This document shows positions 52,608 to 60,874 of a stretch of DNA of 64,000 nt, one piece after another. Source of the stretch: Palsa-1392 sp036490335 (GTDB lineage: Bacteria; Verrucomicrobiota; Verrucomicrobiia; Chthoniobacterales; UBA10450); the NCBI GenBank assembly GCA_036490335.1, contig DASXEB010000023.1, positions 1 to 64,000 on the forward strand. The letters run 5' to 3'. The notes under the pieces are model-generated. The model was not told where the DNA came from and searched no databases. It was given only the letters and a program-made list of their open reading frames with translations. Position numbers and translations under genes: made by a program. The first letter of the stretch is position 1; each line of letters starts with the position of its first letter.

Positions 52608-53245
52608 GGCAGATCGACCCGCGCCGTCGCGCCGCTTTGCAGATCGACCGGCCGCTCCCGCGTGGTGCGGCTGTCGATCCAGGCTTTGAGCACGAAATGT
52701 CCCGCCGGCAGATTCGTTAGGCGATAGCGCCCGGTCGCGTCGGTGACGGTGAAATAAGGCGTCTCCAAAACAAGAATGAGCCCGCGCATGTGCTCGTGAA
52801 TGTCGCAGCGCAGAGTGACCAGCCCCGGCTTGTCGAAGACGACCGAAGGCGGCGGATTTTCTCCCGCGGGATAACGGCCGAGATCGAAACGTTTCGTGGG
52901 CGAGTAGGAAAAAATGTTGTGATAGGTGTCGTCGAGATTGGGAAATTCCACCTTCGTCCCGACCTGGATGGCGAGGAGCGGCGGCGCGAAGGCGAGATTT
53001 TTTTGCGCCACCTGTTTCGTCGGCAGATGGGCCGGCGCGGAAAAATTTCCCTCGAGATAAACCACCCCGCGCGGCGGATAGGTCGCGAGCACGCCGGCCT
53101 TGCTCACGATTTCGTAGCGTTCGTTAGGCACGGGCGCGAGGCGCGATTTCGGGAGCGCGACCGTGCCTTCAATCGTGGCTCCGGCCCGCCCGCGGACCGG
53201 GAACAAAAGGAGCGCGCAGACGATCGTCAGGCCGAAATTTTTCAT
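52604..53245 (-). CDS. Secreted cupredoxin-like protein with carboxypeptidase-regulatory domain
   Basis: The 213-residue protein has a signal peptide, then a cupredoxin-like fold with candidate type-1 copper ligands: His in TYHNIFSYS, Cys in LRCDIHEHM, and the following His and Met. A C-terminal beta-sandwich (FTVTDATGRYRLTNLPAGHFVLKAW) resembles carboxypeptidase-regulatory-like domains. This architecture occurs in methylamine-utilisation/plastocyanin-like secreted proteins. It may bind copper or act in periplasmic electron transfer. It is the first gene of the kinase-porin operon. ATG 53245 gives the best signal peptide. Confidence 0.75.
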   Translation of the reverse strand: MKNFGLTIVCALLLFPVRGRAGATIEGTVALPKSRLAPVPNERYEIVSKAGVLATYPPRGVVYLEGNFSAPAHLPTKQVAQKNLAFAPPLLAIQVGTKVEFPNLDDTYHNIFSYSPTKRFDLGRYPAGENPPPSVVFDKPGLVTLRCDIHEHMRGLILVLETPYFTVTDATGRYRLTNLPAGHFVLKAWIDSRTTRERPVDLQSGATARVDLP

Positions 53246-53622
53246 CTGTGCTCGCACTTCCGCGGGATTCGAAGCAATCGATACTAACTTTTTTCGCCGA
53301 GCGTGCCAGCCTTTGCCGTTGTCGCGCGATGATTGCGGCCAAACCTGGCCACGGAATCAAAAATCGGGCCCGCGGTTCCGACGTCGGGCACATCTTGCCT
53401 AACGGGTAAAGGACGATGGAAATCGGGAGACGTGTTCGGGAAAGAAACTCTCGAACAGAGTTTTGGTTTCGAATCCGAAATTTTTCGCCGGGGGTTTCTG
53501 CCATCGTTTCATTTTCCCGGCATAACAGATGCTCTTTTTGCAGCGTCCAAATCGCCAAAGCAACTTGCTTTGCTCCGATTTCAAGCGACAGAAAGCGCTC
53601 GCAAAAAATCAATTTCGCACTT
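53246..53622. other. Divergent intergenic region, no gene supported
   Basis: The 377 bp separate the cupredoxin-like and sulfate-activation genes. The downstream gene's frame is open from 53416, but the residues before GTG 53623 look noncoding. A degenerate 9-mer with GGGTAAAGG follows at 53397. I see no riboswitch or clear terminator. Confidence 0.5.
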
Positions 53623-55374
53623 GTGAATACTACCAACTCATCCAGTCATCTCATCCCGCCGCACGGCGGCCAGCTCATTAATCTCGTCGTCGATCGCGAA
53701 GACGCGGCCGATCTCAAAGGCGAATCGAAGGATTTTCCGTCCTGGGATCTGACGCCGCGTCAGACTTGCGATCTCGAACTGCTGCTCAACGGCGGTTTTT
53801 CGCCGCTCACCGGTTTCATGACGAAGGCGGATTACGAAGGCGTCTGCGGGGAGATGAAACTGCAGAGCGGCCTCATCTGGCCCATCCCGATCACGCTCGA
53901 TGTCAGCGAAGCGTTTGCAAAAAATCTCAAGCCCGGCAGCAGCAAAATCGCGCTGCGCGATGCCGAGGGAGTGATGGTCGCGGTCCTCCACGTCGAGGAA
54001 ATCTGGCAGCCCGATCGCGCCGCGGAAGCAAAGGCTGTTTTCGGCACGAATAGCGCCGCGCATCCGGGCGTGAGTTACCTCATGACCAAGTCGAACCCGT
54101 GGTATGTCGGCGGCCGGCTCGAGGGTTTGCAGCTTCCCAGTCATTACGATTTCAAAACTCTGCGCATGACTCCGGCCGAGCTGCGCGCCGATTTCACGCG
54201 CCTCGGCTGGCGACGGATCGCGGCCTTTCAAACCCGCAACCCGATGCATCGCGCGCATGTCGAGCTGACCTTCCGCGCGGCGAAACAAGTCGAGGCCAGC
54301 CTCCTCATTAATCCAGTCGTCGGCATGACCAAACCGGGCGACGTTGATTACTTCACCCGCGTCCGTTGTTACCAGTTGCTCGTGCAGAAATATCCACACG
54401 GCACCGCCAAGCTCGCCTTGCTTCCGCTCGCCATGCGCATGGGCGGTCCGCGCGAAGCGATCTGGCATGGATTGATTCGCAAAAATCACGGTTGCACGCA
54501 TCTGATCGTCGGCCGCGATCACGCTGGCCCGGGCAAGGACACAGACGGCAAACCATTCTACGGCCCCTACGAAGCCCAGGAACTATTTCGAAAACATGAG
54601 GCGGAGATCGGCGTCGAGATGGTCCCTTTCCAGATGATGGTCTATCTCGAAGACAAGGATAAATATTTTCCCGAAAACGAAGTCCCGGCCGGCGCGCGCG
54701 TGCTCAACATCTCCGGCACCGAGCTGCGCCAGCGTTTGAATGAAGGCAGCGATCTGCCCGCCTGGTTCACTTACCCGGAAGTCGCGCAGGAGCTGCGCCG
54801 CAGTTTTCCGGCGCGGCACAAGCAGGGACTGACGATTTTCTTCAGCGGCCTCTCCGGCGCGGGTAAATCCACGATCGCAAATGTCCTGCTCACGAAATTC
54901 CTCGAGACCGGCGGCCGGCCGGTCACTTTGCTCGACGGCGACCTTGTCCGAAAACACCTTTCTTCCGAGCTCGGTTTCAGCAAGGAACATCGCGACATCA
55001 ACATTCGCCGCATCGGCTACGTCGCTTCCGAGATCACGAAAAATGGCGGCATCGCCATCTGCGCCCCGATCGCGCCCTACGACGCCACCCGCAAGGAAAT
55101 CCGCGCCATGATCGAGCCGGTCGGTGGCTTCATCATGGTCCATCTTTCGACTTCGGTTGCCGTCTGCGAGCAGCGTGATCGCAAAGGTCTTTACGCGAAG
55201 GCGCGCGCCGGAATTCTGAAGGAATTCACCGGCATCAGCGATCCCTACGAAGAGCCAACCGACGCCGAAGTGCGGATCAACACCGCCGACCTCAGCGCCG
55301 AGGAAGCCGCACAGGAAATCATCCTCCATCTCGAGCGCGAAGGCTTCGTCGGCATGAACCGCACCCCAGCCTAA
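53623..55374 (+). CDS. Bifunctional sulfate adenylyltransferase / APS kinase
   Basis: The 583-residue fusion activates sulfate to APS and then phosphorylates APS to PAPS. The sulfurylase part (about 1-390) has AFQTRNPMHRAHVELTF (the QTRNP...H..H ATP site) and IVGRDHAGPGKD. The kinase part (about 395-583) has the P-loop FSGLSGAGKST, LDGDLVRKHLSSELGFS and KGLYAKARAG. The order sulfurylase-kinase is that of fused SopT-type enzymes. GTG 53623 fits the family start; an upstream frame is open but unlike the family. Stop TAA is in the 9-mer at 55369. Confidence 0.92.
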   Translation: MNTTNSSSHLIPPHGGQLINLVVDREDAADLKGESKDFPSWDLTPRQTCDLELLLNGGFSPLTGFMTKADYEGVCGEMKLQSGLIWPIPITLDVSEAFAKNLKPGSSKIALRDAEGVMVAVLHVEEIWQPDRAAEAKAVFGTNSAAHPGVSYLMTKSNPWYVGGRLEGLQLPSHYDFKTLRMTPAELRADFTRLGWRRIAAFQTRNPMHRAHVELTFRAAKQVEASLLINPVVGMTKPGDVDYFTRVRCYQLLVQKYPHGTAKLALLPLAMRMGGPREAIWHGLIRKNHGCTHLIVGRDHAGPGKDTDGKPFYGPYEAQELFRKHEAEIGVEMVPFQMMVYLEDKDKYFPENEVPAGARVLNISGTELRQRLNEGSDLPAWFTYPEVAQELRRSFPARHKQGLTIFFSGLSGAGKSTIANVLLTKFLETGGRPVTLLDGDLVRKHLSSELGFSKEHRDINIRRIGYVASEITKNGGIAICAPIAPYDATRKEIRAMIEPVGGFIMVHLSTSVAVCEQRDRKGLYAKARAGILKEFTGISDPYEEPTDAEVRINTADLSAEEAAQEIILHLEREGFVGMNRTPA

Positions 55375-55410
55375 CGAGTATAGGCGTCGTTTCGGACGAG
55401 CTGCGCGCGC

Positions 55411-55521
55411 CCTCGCGTGCTGGCGATGGCGCCCTCGCCATCGCGAACTTTCGTCAGGCGTTAGCCGCTCGGCGACGCGCTGAGAAGTTTTCGGCGATGG
55501 CGCCGAAAACAGCACGCGAGG
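55411..55521. repeat. Inverted repeat downstream of the sulfate-activation gene
   Basis: Arms CCTCGCGTGCT (55411-55421) and AGCACGCGAGG (55511-55521) are perfect inverted copies. Between them, GGCGATGGCGCC and its relatives repeat. It may act as a terminator or be a REP-like element; no T-tract is present. Confidence 0.55.
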
Positions 55522-55595
55522 CGCGTGTGCTCCCCGGAATCGCGTTGGCATCGCGCCCCGAACTCTCGGACGCGAATTTCGCGGACGTCGCCGCG

Positions 55596-56324
55596 TTACG
55601 TTGCCGGGGAAACGCCGCCGCCGGTCGTTCCGCCTTCCGGCGGTTTCGGCGGGCGCGGTTTTCTCACCGGCACTTTTTCGATGTGGCTCGCCGACTTCCA
55701 GGCGCCGAGCGTCTCGGCATCGCCGGGAAACACATTGTGATACATGGCGTTAAGAGTCGCTATCGCCGACTTGATCGTCCTGGTTAGGCCCGGAATGGCC
55801 AGCCCGGCGCCGACCCGCGTGCTCAAGGCCGTGCCTTTGCTCCCCTCGTCACTCACAAATCCGATTGCGGCGTTGCGCAGCGTATCGGGAAAATCATCCA
55901 GACCGTGCTCCTCAAAATCCTCTTCCAGATTCAGGTCCTCGATCGCCTGCGCCATGGCATTGATGCGGGCCTTGACCTTTTCGTCCCCGAGGGCGTGCGG
56001 CATGCGAAATTCCGTCATGATCTCGGGCCGGCCTTGCTCGGTCGCGATGGAACCCGCGGTCGTGTTCGCCTGTTTCGCCAGAGCCTCCAGCTCCTCGCGG
56101 CTTGTTTTCTTCGTCTCCACCGCCAGATCAACGCCGCCGCTTTCCTGGATCAACTCCTTGCCCCCGAGATCTTCGATCGCCTGGTTCAATTTAGTGATCG
56201 TCGTCGCGTGTTTCTGATCGACCTTGCTCGGCGGCGTATGCGTAAAACTGCCTGCCACCTTGCTCTGGGCAAAGGCCAGCGCTCTCAAGCCCGCCTGCGC
56301 CGTTTTTACATCTGGAGCTTCCAT
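55596..56324 (-). CDS. Hypothetical soluble protein, 242 residues
   Basis: No family recognised. It begins MEAPDVKTAQAGLRALAFA with a strong ribosome-binding site (GGAAGGA, about eight bases upstream). The body has two AI-EDL repeats (NQAIEDLGGKELIQESGG, NAMAQAIEDLNLEEDFEEHG), which suggests an internal duplication. The C-terminus is a Pro/Gly-rich tail (RKPRPPKPPEGGTTGGG). No signal or membrane segment. A 9-mer copy lies upstream at 56358. Confidence 0.6.
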   Translation of the reverse strand: MEAPDVKTAQAGLRALAFAQSKVAGSFTHTPPSKVDQKHATTITKLNQAIEDLGGKELIQESGGVDLAVETKKTSREELEALAKQANTTAGSIATEQGRPEIMTEFRMPHALGDEKVKARINAMAQAIEDLNLEEDFEEHGLDDFPDTLRNAAIGFVSDEGSKGTALSTRVGAGLAIPGLTRTIKSAIATLNAMYHNVFPGDAETLGAWKSASHIEKVPVRKPRPPKPPEGGTTGGGVSPAT

Positions 56325-56503
56325 AATATTTAATCCTTCCCCGCCGGTATGCTTTATTCGTTAGGCGAACCTTTGGTCGCAGGTTTCTAAATAGCAGGAC
56401 TCGTTCCACCGCTCCCGTCTCTGACCAAAAAGATGAATTTCTTTTGGCCTGCCTCTTCTGACGAGCTCTTGTGAAGACGATTGCAAACCGTTAAGCTCCG
56501 CTC

Positions 56504-56707
56504 ATGAGTTTGGCCGAAATCGAGGAAGCTGTGAAGGGCTTGAATCGCGAAGAGATTGCGAAGCTTGCGGGTTACATTGCGCGGCAGGATAAGCTCGTTT
56601 GGGACGAACAACTCGAAGAAGACTTTTCCCTCAGCGGCAAGAACGCAGCTGCGTTGCAGAAGATCGACACGGAAATTGATGCGGGGAACTTCAGGCCTTT
56701 GCCGTGA
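56504..56707 (+). CDS. Antitoxin of a RelE/ParE-type toxin-antitoxin pair
   Basis: The 67-residue protein begins MSLAEIEEAVKGLNREEIAKL, a helix typical of small antitoxins, and has an acidic, probably disordered toxin-binding C-terminus (DEQLEEDFSLSGKNAAALQKID). The last codons overlap the toxin start (CCGTGA), the usual coupling. It would bind both the toxin and its own promoter. The toxin partner is frameshifted here. Confidence 0.72.
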   Translation: MSLAEIEEAVKGLNREEIAKLAGYIARQDKLVWDEQLEEDFSLSGKNAAALQKIDTEIDAGNFRPLP

Positions 56708-56959
56708 AGTCGCATGCCTTGGGTTCTTTTTGGGGACTGTTAGGACGCGTTGCCTGAGCATGTGCAGCGATTGGCGAAAAAGAATTTCGCCTTGTTCCAG
56801 GCAAACCCTCGGCACCCCTCACTCGGATTTCAGAAGAAAGGCGGAGTTCACACGGTGGAAATCGGCCGAAGCTACCGGGCGCTCGCCCGGGAACGAGATG
56901 GCGAGTATTTTTGGTTCTGGATCGGCACGCACGAGGAGTACAATCGCGTCCGCTTCTGA
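56704..56959 (+). pseudogene. RelE/ParE-like toxin, frameshifted
   Basis: GTG 56704 overlaps the antitoxin stop and reads ALGSFWGLLGRV, the expected toxin N-terminus, before TGA 56755. The rest continues in the next frame from about 56750: LPEHVQRLAKKNFALFQANP, HPSLGFQKK, a YRALARE strand and WFWIGTHEEY, all typical of the family. A one-base change near 56745-56750 would join the two. Either the toxin is dead, the sequence has an error, or only a truncated form is made. The similar module at 59784-60289 is intact. Confidence 0.72.
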
Positions 56960-57005
56960 GGCGCCAACGCAGAATTCCTACTTCATCCTTCTGCCTTCAC
57001 ACTTT

Positions 57006-57089
57006 CTTCCCGCCAGCCCGAGCGCGTTCGCGCAAGTCGTCCGCCGCATCGTCGGCGTCACGCCGACGGAGTTTCGGAGCGCTTTGTAG
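57006..57089 (+). pseudogene. C-terminal fragment of an AraC-family regulator
   Basis: In frame with TAG 57087-57089 the text reads PSAFAQVVRRIVGVTPTEFRSAL, split here to its key part FAQVVRRIVGVTPTEFR. This is the end of AraC/XylS HTH domains. No upstream helices of the domain remain. It is a remnant of a lost gene. Confidence 0.6.
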
Positions 57090-57170
57090 TTGCGTTTACG
57101 TCGGGCGAACTAACTAGCGCCTGAGATGGCTATGATCTAATTAAGTAGTCGGTTTCTATTCATCAACCGC

Positions 57171-57881
57171 ATGGACACTCTGGAAAAATGGCACGCGTAT
57201 ATCGCGGACGTTCACACATTGTTCCGATACTGGGAGAAAGAGCGTGCCGCCGGGCGTGCGAATCGGAAGCGCGTTCGTGAAATTCTCACGATCTGCTTGT
57301 TCACACTTTGCCTTGAGAACAATGAAAACAAGCGATTCCTAATCGGATTCCAACAACGGGGAAAACCGCCTTCTGAAGGCGGTCCTGTCCAGGATCTTTT
57401 TAAAGACGGCTTCGCAGAAATCGAAAACGTCGACGTGATACTCGTTCCGGACCTCGGACCAGACGGTCCTTCGGAACGTGAGATTCATCGTTGCCAGATG
57501 GTTGGGTATAGAGATCGTCCCAATCCAAGCACCGAGGATCTCATTGAGTTTCTTGAAGAAAAGAAGCTCCGATTCTCAGCGCCTGACAACGACCTTCGTT
57601 TAATTGTCCATTTAGAGCAGGCAATAGCTTGGGATTGGGTTCCGCTTTCGGCTCATCTACAGCTGCGGCGCCCGCCTCCGCCCTTCAGTCAAATATTCGT
57701 GCTAGCTCAAACGAGTCTCAATCCGAGCGAACCCAATTGGAGCTGTCGTCAGATTTTCCCGCGCATGCTTTCGCTTAGGGACTTAAATCTTGAGATGGCG
57801 AGACGCGTCTTGGCCGATCGGAAATTTGTCTGTCCATTCGTCCCGAACGTTCGAGACCACGACGTTAATGGAACAGCATAA
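57171..57881 (+). CDS. Hypothetical protein, 236 residues
   Basis: No family recognised. Begins MDTLEKWHAYIADVHTLFRY; the middle has ENVDVILVPDLGPDGPSEREIH. No signal or membrane segment. Its base composition is clearly more AT-rich than the flanks. Its 3' end overlaps the next gene's start by 14 bp, so the two are probably co-expressed. With the following DUF4238-like gene it might form a defence-type or toxin-type pair, which is speculation. Confidence 0.5.
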   Translation: MDTLEKWHAYIADVHTLFRYWEKERAAGRANRKRVREILTICLFTLCLENNENKRFLIGFQQRGKPPSEGGPVQDLFKDGFAEIENVDVILVPDLGPDGPSEREIHRCQMVGYRDRPNPSTEDLIEFLEEKKLRFSAPDNDLRLIVHLEQAIAWDWVPLSAHLQLRRPPPPFSQIFVLAQTSLNPSEPNWSCRQIFPRMLSLRDLNLEMARRVLADRKFVCPFVPNVRDHDVNGTA

Positions 57882-58548
57882 CTATCAAGGAGCTCGGTTA
57901 AAACTCTTTGAGGATCCCGAACTTCGTAAAGTTTGGCTGCATCCTAAGAACGCGGAAAGACCGTTTGCTCGTCCTGCGAGCAAGATCACCACAGAGGCGG
58001 ATTTCCAAACACCTGCTTTAGAATCCTTTCAGGCGAGGATCGAAACGAGAGCGGCGCCAGCTTTCAAAAAGTTAGGCAAATGGGACGAGAGAGAATACCT
58101 AGCGATAACTGAGTGGGCGGTTCTGCATCTAATTCGCAATAGGAAGAGCAGACGCGAATTTTTCAGTTCGCCAACGGATTACAATGAAAGATTTGTATCC
58201 GAGTTTGAGAAAGAACTAAACCTATCGCTGCTTCGCTATCCTATCGTCGACAGATACGGGTCGGTTGCCGATGACTTCTTTGTTACCGGTGATCACCCGG
58301 TGGTAGAGTTGCGTCCTCCCGGCGAAGCTGACTATCTCCGTTGTTTTGCTGTTTCTCCGAAAGTTCTGCTCTGGTTTTCAGCGCGCCATCAGCGACCGCA
58401 GTTTAAAATAGCGATTGAAGATTACTTCAACGCGATGGCATACGCTTCGTGCGACCAATTCGTCTTTTCCAATCGACAGGATGTGTGCATTCCAACGTTA
58501 GCGAGAATCGCACGCGAGTATCAGATGCTTCCAGTAGTAGAAGAATAG
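57868..58548 (+). CDS. DUF4238-like protein, 226 residues
   Basis: The C-terminal half contains VTGDHPVVELRPPG, then a FAVSPKVLLWFSARH strand and a final YASCDQFVFSNRQD. This is the order seen in DUF4238 (GDHPV; xPLSPR; NAxxxxxAxxxxF), which the convergent gene at 58552 shows more fully. The N-terminal HYVPQ signature of DUF4238 is absent, so it is a divergent or shortened member. ATG 57868. Function unknown. Four bases separate its stop from the convergent gene. Confidence 0.5.
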   Translation: MEQHNYQGARLKLFEDPELRKVWLHPKNAERPFARPASKITTEADFQTPALESFQARIETRAAPAFKKLGKWDEREYLAITEWAVLHLIRNRKSRREFFSSPTDYNERFVSEFEKELNLSLLRYPIVDRYGSVADDFFVTGDHPVVELRPPGEADYLRCFAVSPKVLLWFSARHQRPQFKIAIEDYFNAMAYASCDQFVFSNRQDVCIPTLARIAREYQMLPVVEE

Positions 58549-58551
58549 GCT

Positions 58552-59526
58552 TCAAAGATACTCGTGTACGAACATCAGCTGCTTTCCATTTTTGACACGG
58601 CGGATGTGGACCTTCGGGCCCGTGCCGTGCAGCTTCTTCGCCTGCGCCAGAAGTTCTTCGCTCTTATACGAGGCAAACAAAAAGCGCTTTGCGTGACGCA
58701 TGGTGTCAGCATTGATTTTCTGGGCTTCGCCCTTGTGAAAGGTGGCGTAGGTCGTCTGCAAGTTCCAGTTTCCAACGGCGGCGACGCGCGGTGAAAGCGG
58801 CAGCTTTACGTGGATCGCTGGGTGTCTGAGTCCCACTCGATCACCTGGAGGAACGACTGGTAGCACGGGATGGTCGCCGAGAATTAAATCTCGATCTGAT
58901 TCTGCCAGGGTAGCGATTTGCCAAGTCATCTGCCGCAGTTCCTCGAAGATGCCGTGAACCAGGGCAAAAGACATTGAGACGACGAAATCCTTCGCCGGCT
59001 TGATCCTAAATCCGCCATTCGCCGCCTGCTGAAGGGCTTTTTCGACTTCGCTCTCAGCTAACCCACGGGCGAGCGACGACAGCCTCACGCGTTCGCGAAA
59101 CTCTGGATCGTGTTTTGCCATACGCTGCAGCATCTCTTGCATTGTAGGCTGCGTCATGCTGCTCATCCGATCAAAAAAGGCCGGCGTGCGTTGGAGCTGC
59201 GCTGCGACGAAGATGAGGAAATCATTCCAAGGCGAACCCATCGCGAACAGGTCTTCCTTTGCCAGCAGCCGCCGGATGGCCGCGTTGCCCGGTTTGTCCA
59301 CGCGTTCTGCTGTTAGATTTTCGATGATTGCGTGGTCCGAAGTTCCATCGGGCGCGATTCGCGAGTACAGATCGCGAACAAACCCTGCGGATTTTGGCTG
59401 AGCCGGATAAATCTCTGTCTTCTCCAAATCGTAGACCCAAAGGGTCCCGTCCGGCGCAGTGAACCGACGCAGGAGTAGCTGAGGAACATAGTGGTGATTC
59501 CGCGGTGGCTTGGGCGGTTTGGCCAT
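58552..59526 (-). CDS. DUF4238-family protein
   Basis: The 324-residue protein has the family N-terminus RNHHYVPQLLLRRFTAPDG followed by LWVYDLEK, and later LILGDHPVLPVVPPG and KLPLSPRVAAVGNW. DUF4238 proteins are widespread, patchily distributed and of unknown function, often in accessory regions. The frame is open upstream, but ATG 59526 directly precedes the conserved block. Convergent with its distant homologue at 57868. Confidence 0.72.
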   Translation of the reverse strand: MAKPPKPPRNHHYVPQLLLRRFTAPDGTLWVYDLEKTEIYPAQPKSAGFVRDLYSRIAPDGTSDHAIIENLTAERVDKPGNAAIRRLLAKEDLFAMGSPWNDFLIFVAAQLQRTPAFFDRMSSMTQPTMQEMLQRMAKHDPEFRERVRLSSLARGLAESEVEKALQQAANGGFRIKPAKDFVVSMSFALVHGIFEELRQMTWQIATLAESDRDLILGDHPVLPVVPPGDRVGLRHPAIHVKLPLSPRVAAVGNWNLQTTYATFHKGEAQKINADTMRHAKRFLFASYKSEELLAQAKKLHGTGPKVHIRRVKNGKQLMFVHEYL

Positions 59527-59642
59527 GCCGTAACCTACCTCGAATCTGCCTCTGGGGACAAGGCGCCGATGGTTCCCGCAAGAACGCAACAGCCGCCGCA
59601 CGATCGGCTAGCAGGATCGCTCTGAGGCGCGATCTTCTTCGC

Positions 59643-59699
59643 ATGCAAAAGCGCAAACTTGGTAACAGCAATCTGGAAGTGTCGGCGATCGGGCAGGCT
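59643..59699 (+). pseudogene. N-terminal fragment of an aldo/keto reductase
   Basis: ATG 59643 reads MQKRKLGNSNLEVSAIG, the exact start of many aldo/keto reductases (usually followed by LGCMGMS). After IG the sequence diverges and the frame ends at 59765. The rest of the gene is absent. Together with the AraC remnant it marks a site of gene loss. Confidence 0.65.
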
Positions 59700-59783
59700 G
59701 GGAAAGGCAGAGGGATGAAGGAAGAATTAAGAAACAGGGACGTTTTCATGCCATTCGATCGCTAGAGGATGAATCAACCCTGC

Positions 59784-60044
59784 CTAGAACGCCTTGTCGA
59801 AATCCTGGTGCGTTCCGATCCAAATCCAGTCGGCCCATATCGCCGTCTCGCCGACAGACTGCGCGGTGCCGCTGCCGAAGCGGACCGACCAGTACAAATG
59901 GGCGCCATGCAGCTTCTTGAAACGGAGACTGGGATGGTCGGGGTTCTCGGCGAAGAGCAGGAAGGCTTTGCGAGCTTTGCTGCGGGATTCGGGAGAAAGC
60001 GCGCGGTAGAGTGCCCAGAACTCTCTCGTTCCCTGCGACCTCAC
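59784..60044 (-). CDS. RelE/ParE-like toxin (intact)
   Basis: The 86-residue protein shows the same family pattern as the frameshifted gene at 56704: TREFWALYRALSPESRSKARKAF, ENPDHPSLRFKKL, YWSVRF, and WIWIGTHQDFDKAF at the end. Such toxins cleave mRNA on ribosomes or act on gyrase. Its start overlaps the antitoxin stop (ATGA). Confidence 0.78.
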   Translation of the reverse strand: MRSQGTREFWALYRALSPESRSKARKAFLLFAENPDHPSLRFKKLHGAHLYWSVRFGSGTAQSVGETAIWADWIWIGTHQDFDKAF

Positions 60045-60289
60045 AAGGTCGATTCGTCGAGCGGCTTTAGTGGGTCATCGCCATCGAGAGACTTTTCCGC
60101 CCAACTGGCGAAGCGCGCCATTCGTTCCGGATCCTGAAAACGCTTTTCCCAGCCGGCTTCATCTTCCCGCACCCGGCTCCGCTCTTCCTCCTCGCGCAGA
60201 AAGCGAGCATAGCTAAGGACCGCTCGCCTCGCTTCGGCCGGAAGGGCTCGCACGGTATCTAAGAGAGTGGAGTCTTCGTCTTGTGCCAC
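60041..60289 (-). CDS. Antitoxin for the RelE/ParE-like toxin
   Basis: From GTG 60289 the 82-residue protein reads MAQDEDSTLLDTVRALPAEA, then a helix ARRAVLSYARFLREEEERSR and an acidic C-terminus (WAEKSLDGDDPLKPLDEST). Small, helical and acidic with coupling to the toxin, it fits a type II antitoxin. The frame is open upstream into the 21-bp repeat array, but that part looks like repeat translation, not protein. Confidence 0.7.
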   Translation of the reverse strand: MAQDEDSTLLDTVRALPAEARRAVLSYARFLREEEERSRVREDEAGWEKRFQDPERMARFASWAEKSLDGDDPLKPLDESTL

Positions 60290-60370
60290 GGCGGTCAATT
60301 TACCACGGCGCGCGGGCCATGTCGAAATGTGCCTCGAAAAGGGAGAAGCCGCCGGACGGGAATTCAAAAG

Positions 60371-60807
60371 CCATTTCCTTGCTCGAAGGCGATTCCATTG
60401 CTCGGGATGCGGTTTCCCATGCCCGAGGACGGAATCCCAATGCTCGAGGAGCAGATTTCTTTGCTCGAGGGGCGATTTCGATGCCCGAGAGTCGGTCTCC
60501 GATGCTCGAGGGCAAAATCCACATGCTCGTGGCTGGAATTTCCGCGGCCGAGAGGCGGATTTCCGTGGTCGAGGGGCGATCTCCACGGCCCAAGGATCAG
60601 ACTCCACGGCCCGGGGACGGAACTTCCATGCCCGAGCGTCGCGTTTCCTTGCCCGTGCGCTCGACTTCCGCGCTCGATGACTGGATTTCCCTGCCCGAGG
60701 ACGAAATCCCCATGCCCGTCGGCGAAATTCCCGCGCCCGAGAATCGGGCTCCCACGCCCGAGGACGAGGTTTCTGCGCTCGACCTTCGGGTTTTCAATCC
60801 TCGACAA
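60371..60807. repeat. Array of about 20 degenerate 21-bp tandem repeats
   Basis: On the plus strand each unit resembles GATTTCCATGCCCGAGGACG-like text, for example GATTTCTTTGCTCGAGGGGC and GATTTCCCTGCCCGAGGACG. The period stays 21 bp, so most reading frames remain open and yield seven-residue patterns on both strands. No spacers are present, so this is not CRISPR. The units share the 21-bp period and a TCC...CGA core with the array at 10452-10577. Coding is not supported. Confidence 0.8.
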
Positions 60808-60874
60808 GCGGAGTCCCGCGCTTGAGATGCGCGAGGCCGGCGGTTTCGTTGTCGCCTGGCGGCTTGCGCGAGCT

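Noticed and set aside
53246..53622. Riboswitch or leader peptide upstream of the sulfate-activation gene
   Set aside because: No recognised conserved core or terminator/antiterminator pair could be traced.
56556..57089. Single 177-residue gene covering this range
   Set aside because: It runs antiframe through the antitoxin and toxin; only its last 28 residues resemble a real protein (AraC tail).
60041..60607. Antitoxin extended N-terminally through the repeat array
   Set aside because: The extension is only translated repeat; GTG 60289 gives a normal-sized antitoxin.
60371..60807. Array as CRISPR
   Set aside because: Repeats are adjacent 21-bp units without unique spacers, strongly degenerate, and no cas gene is nearby.
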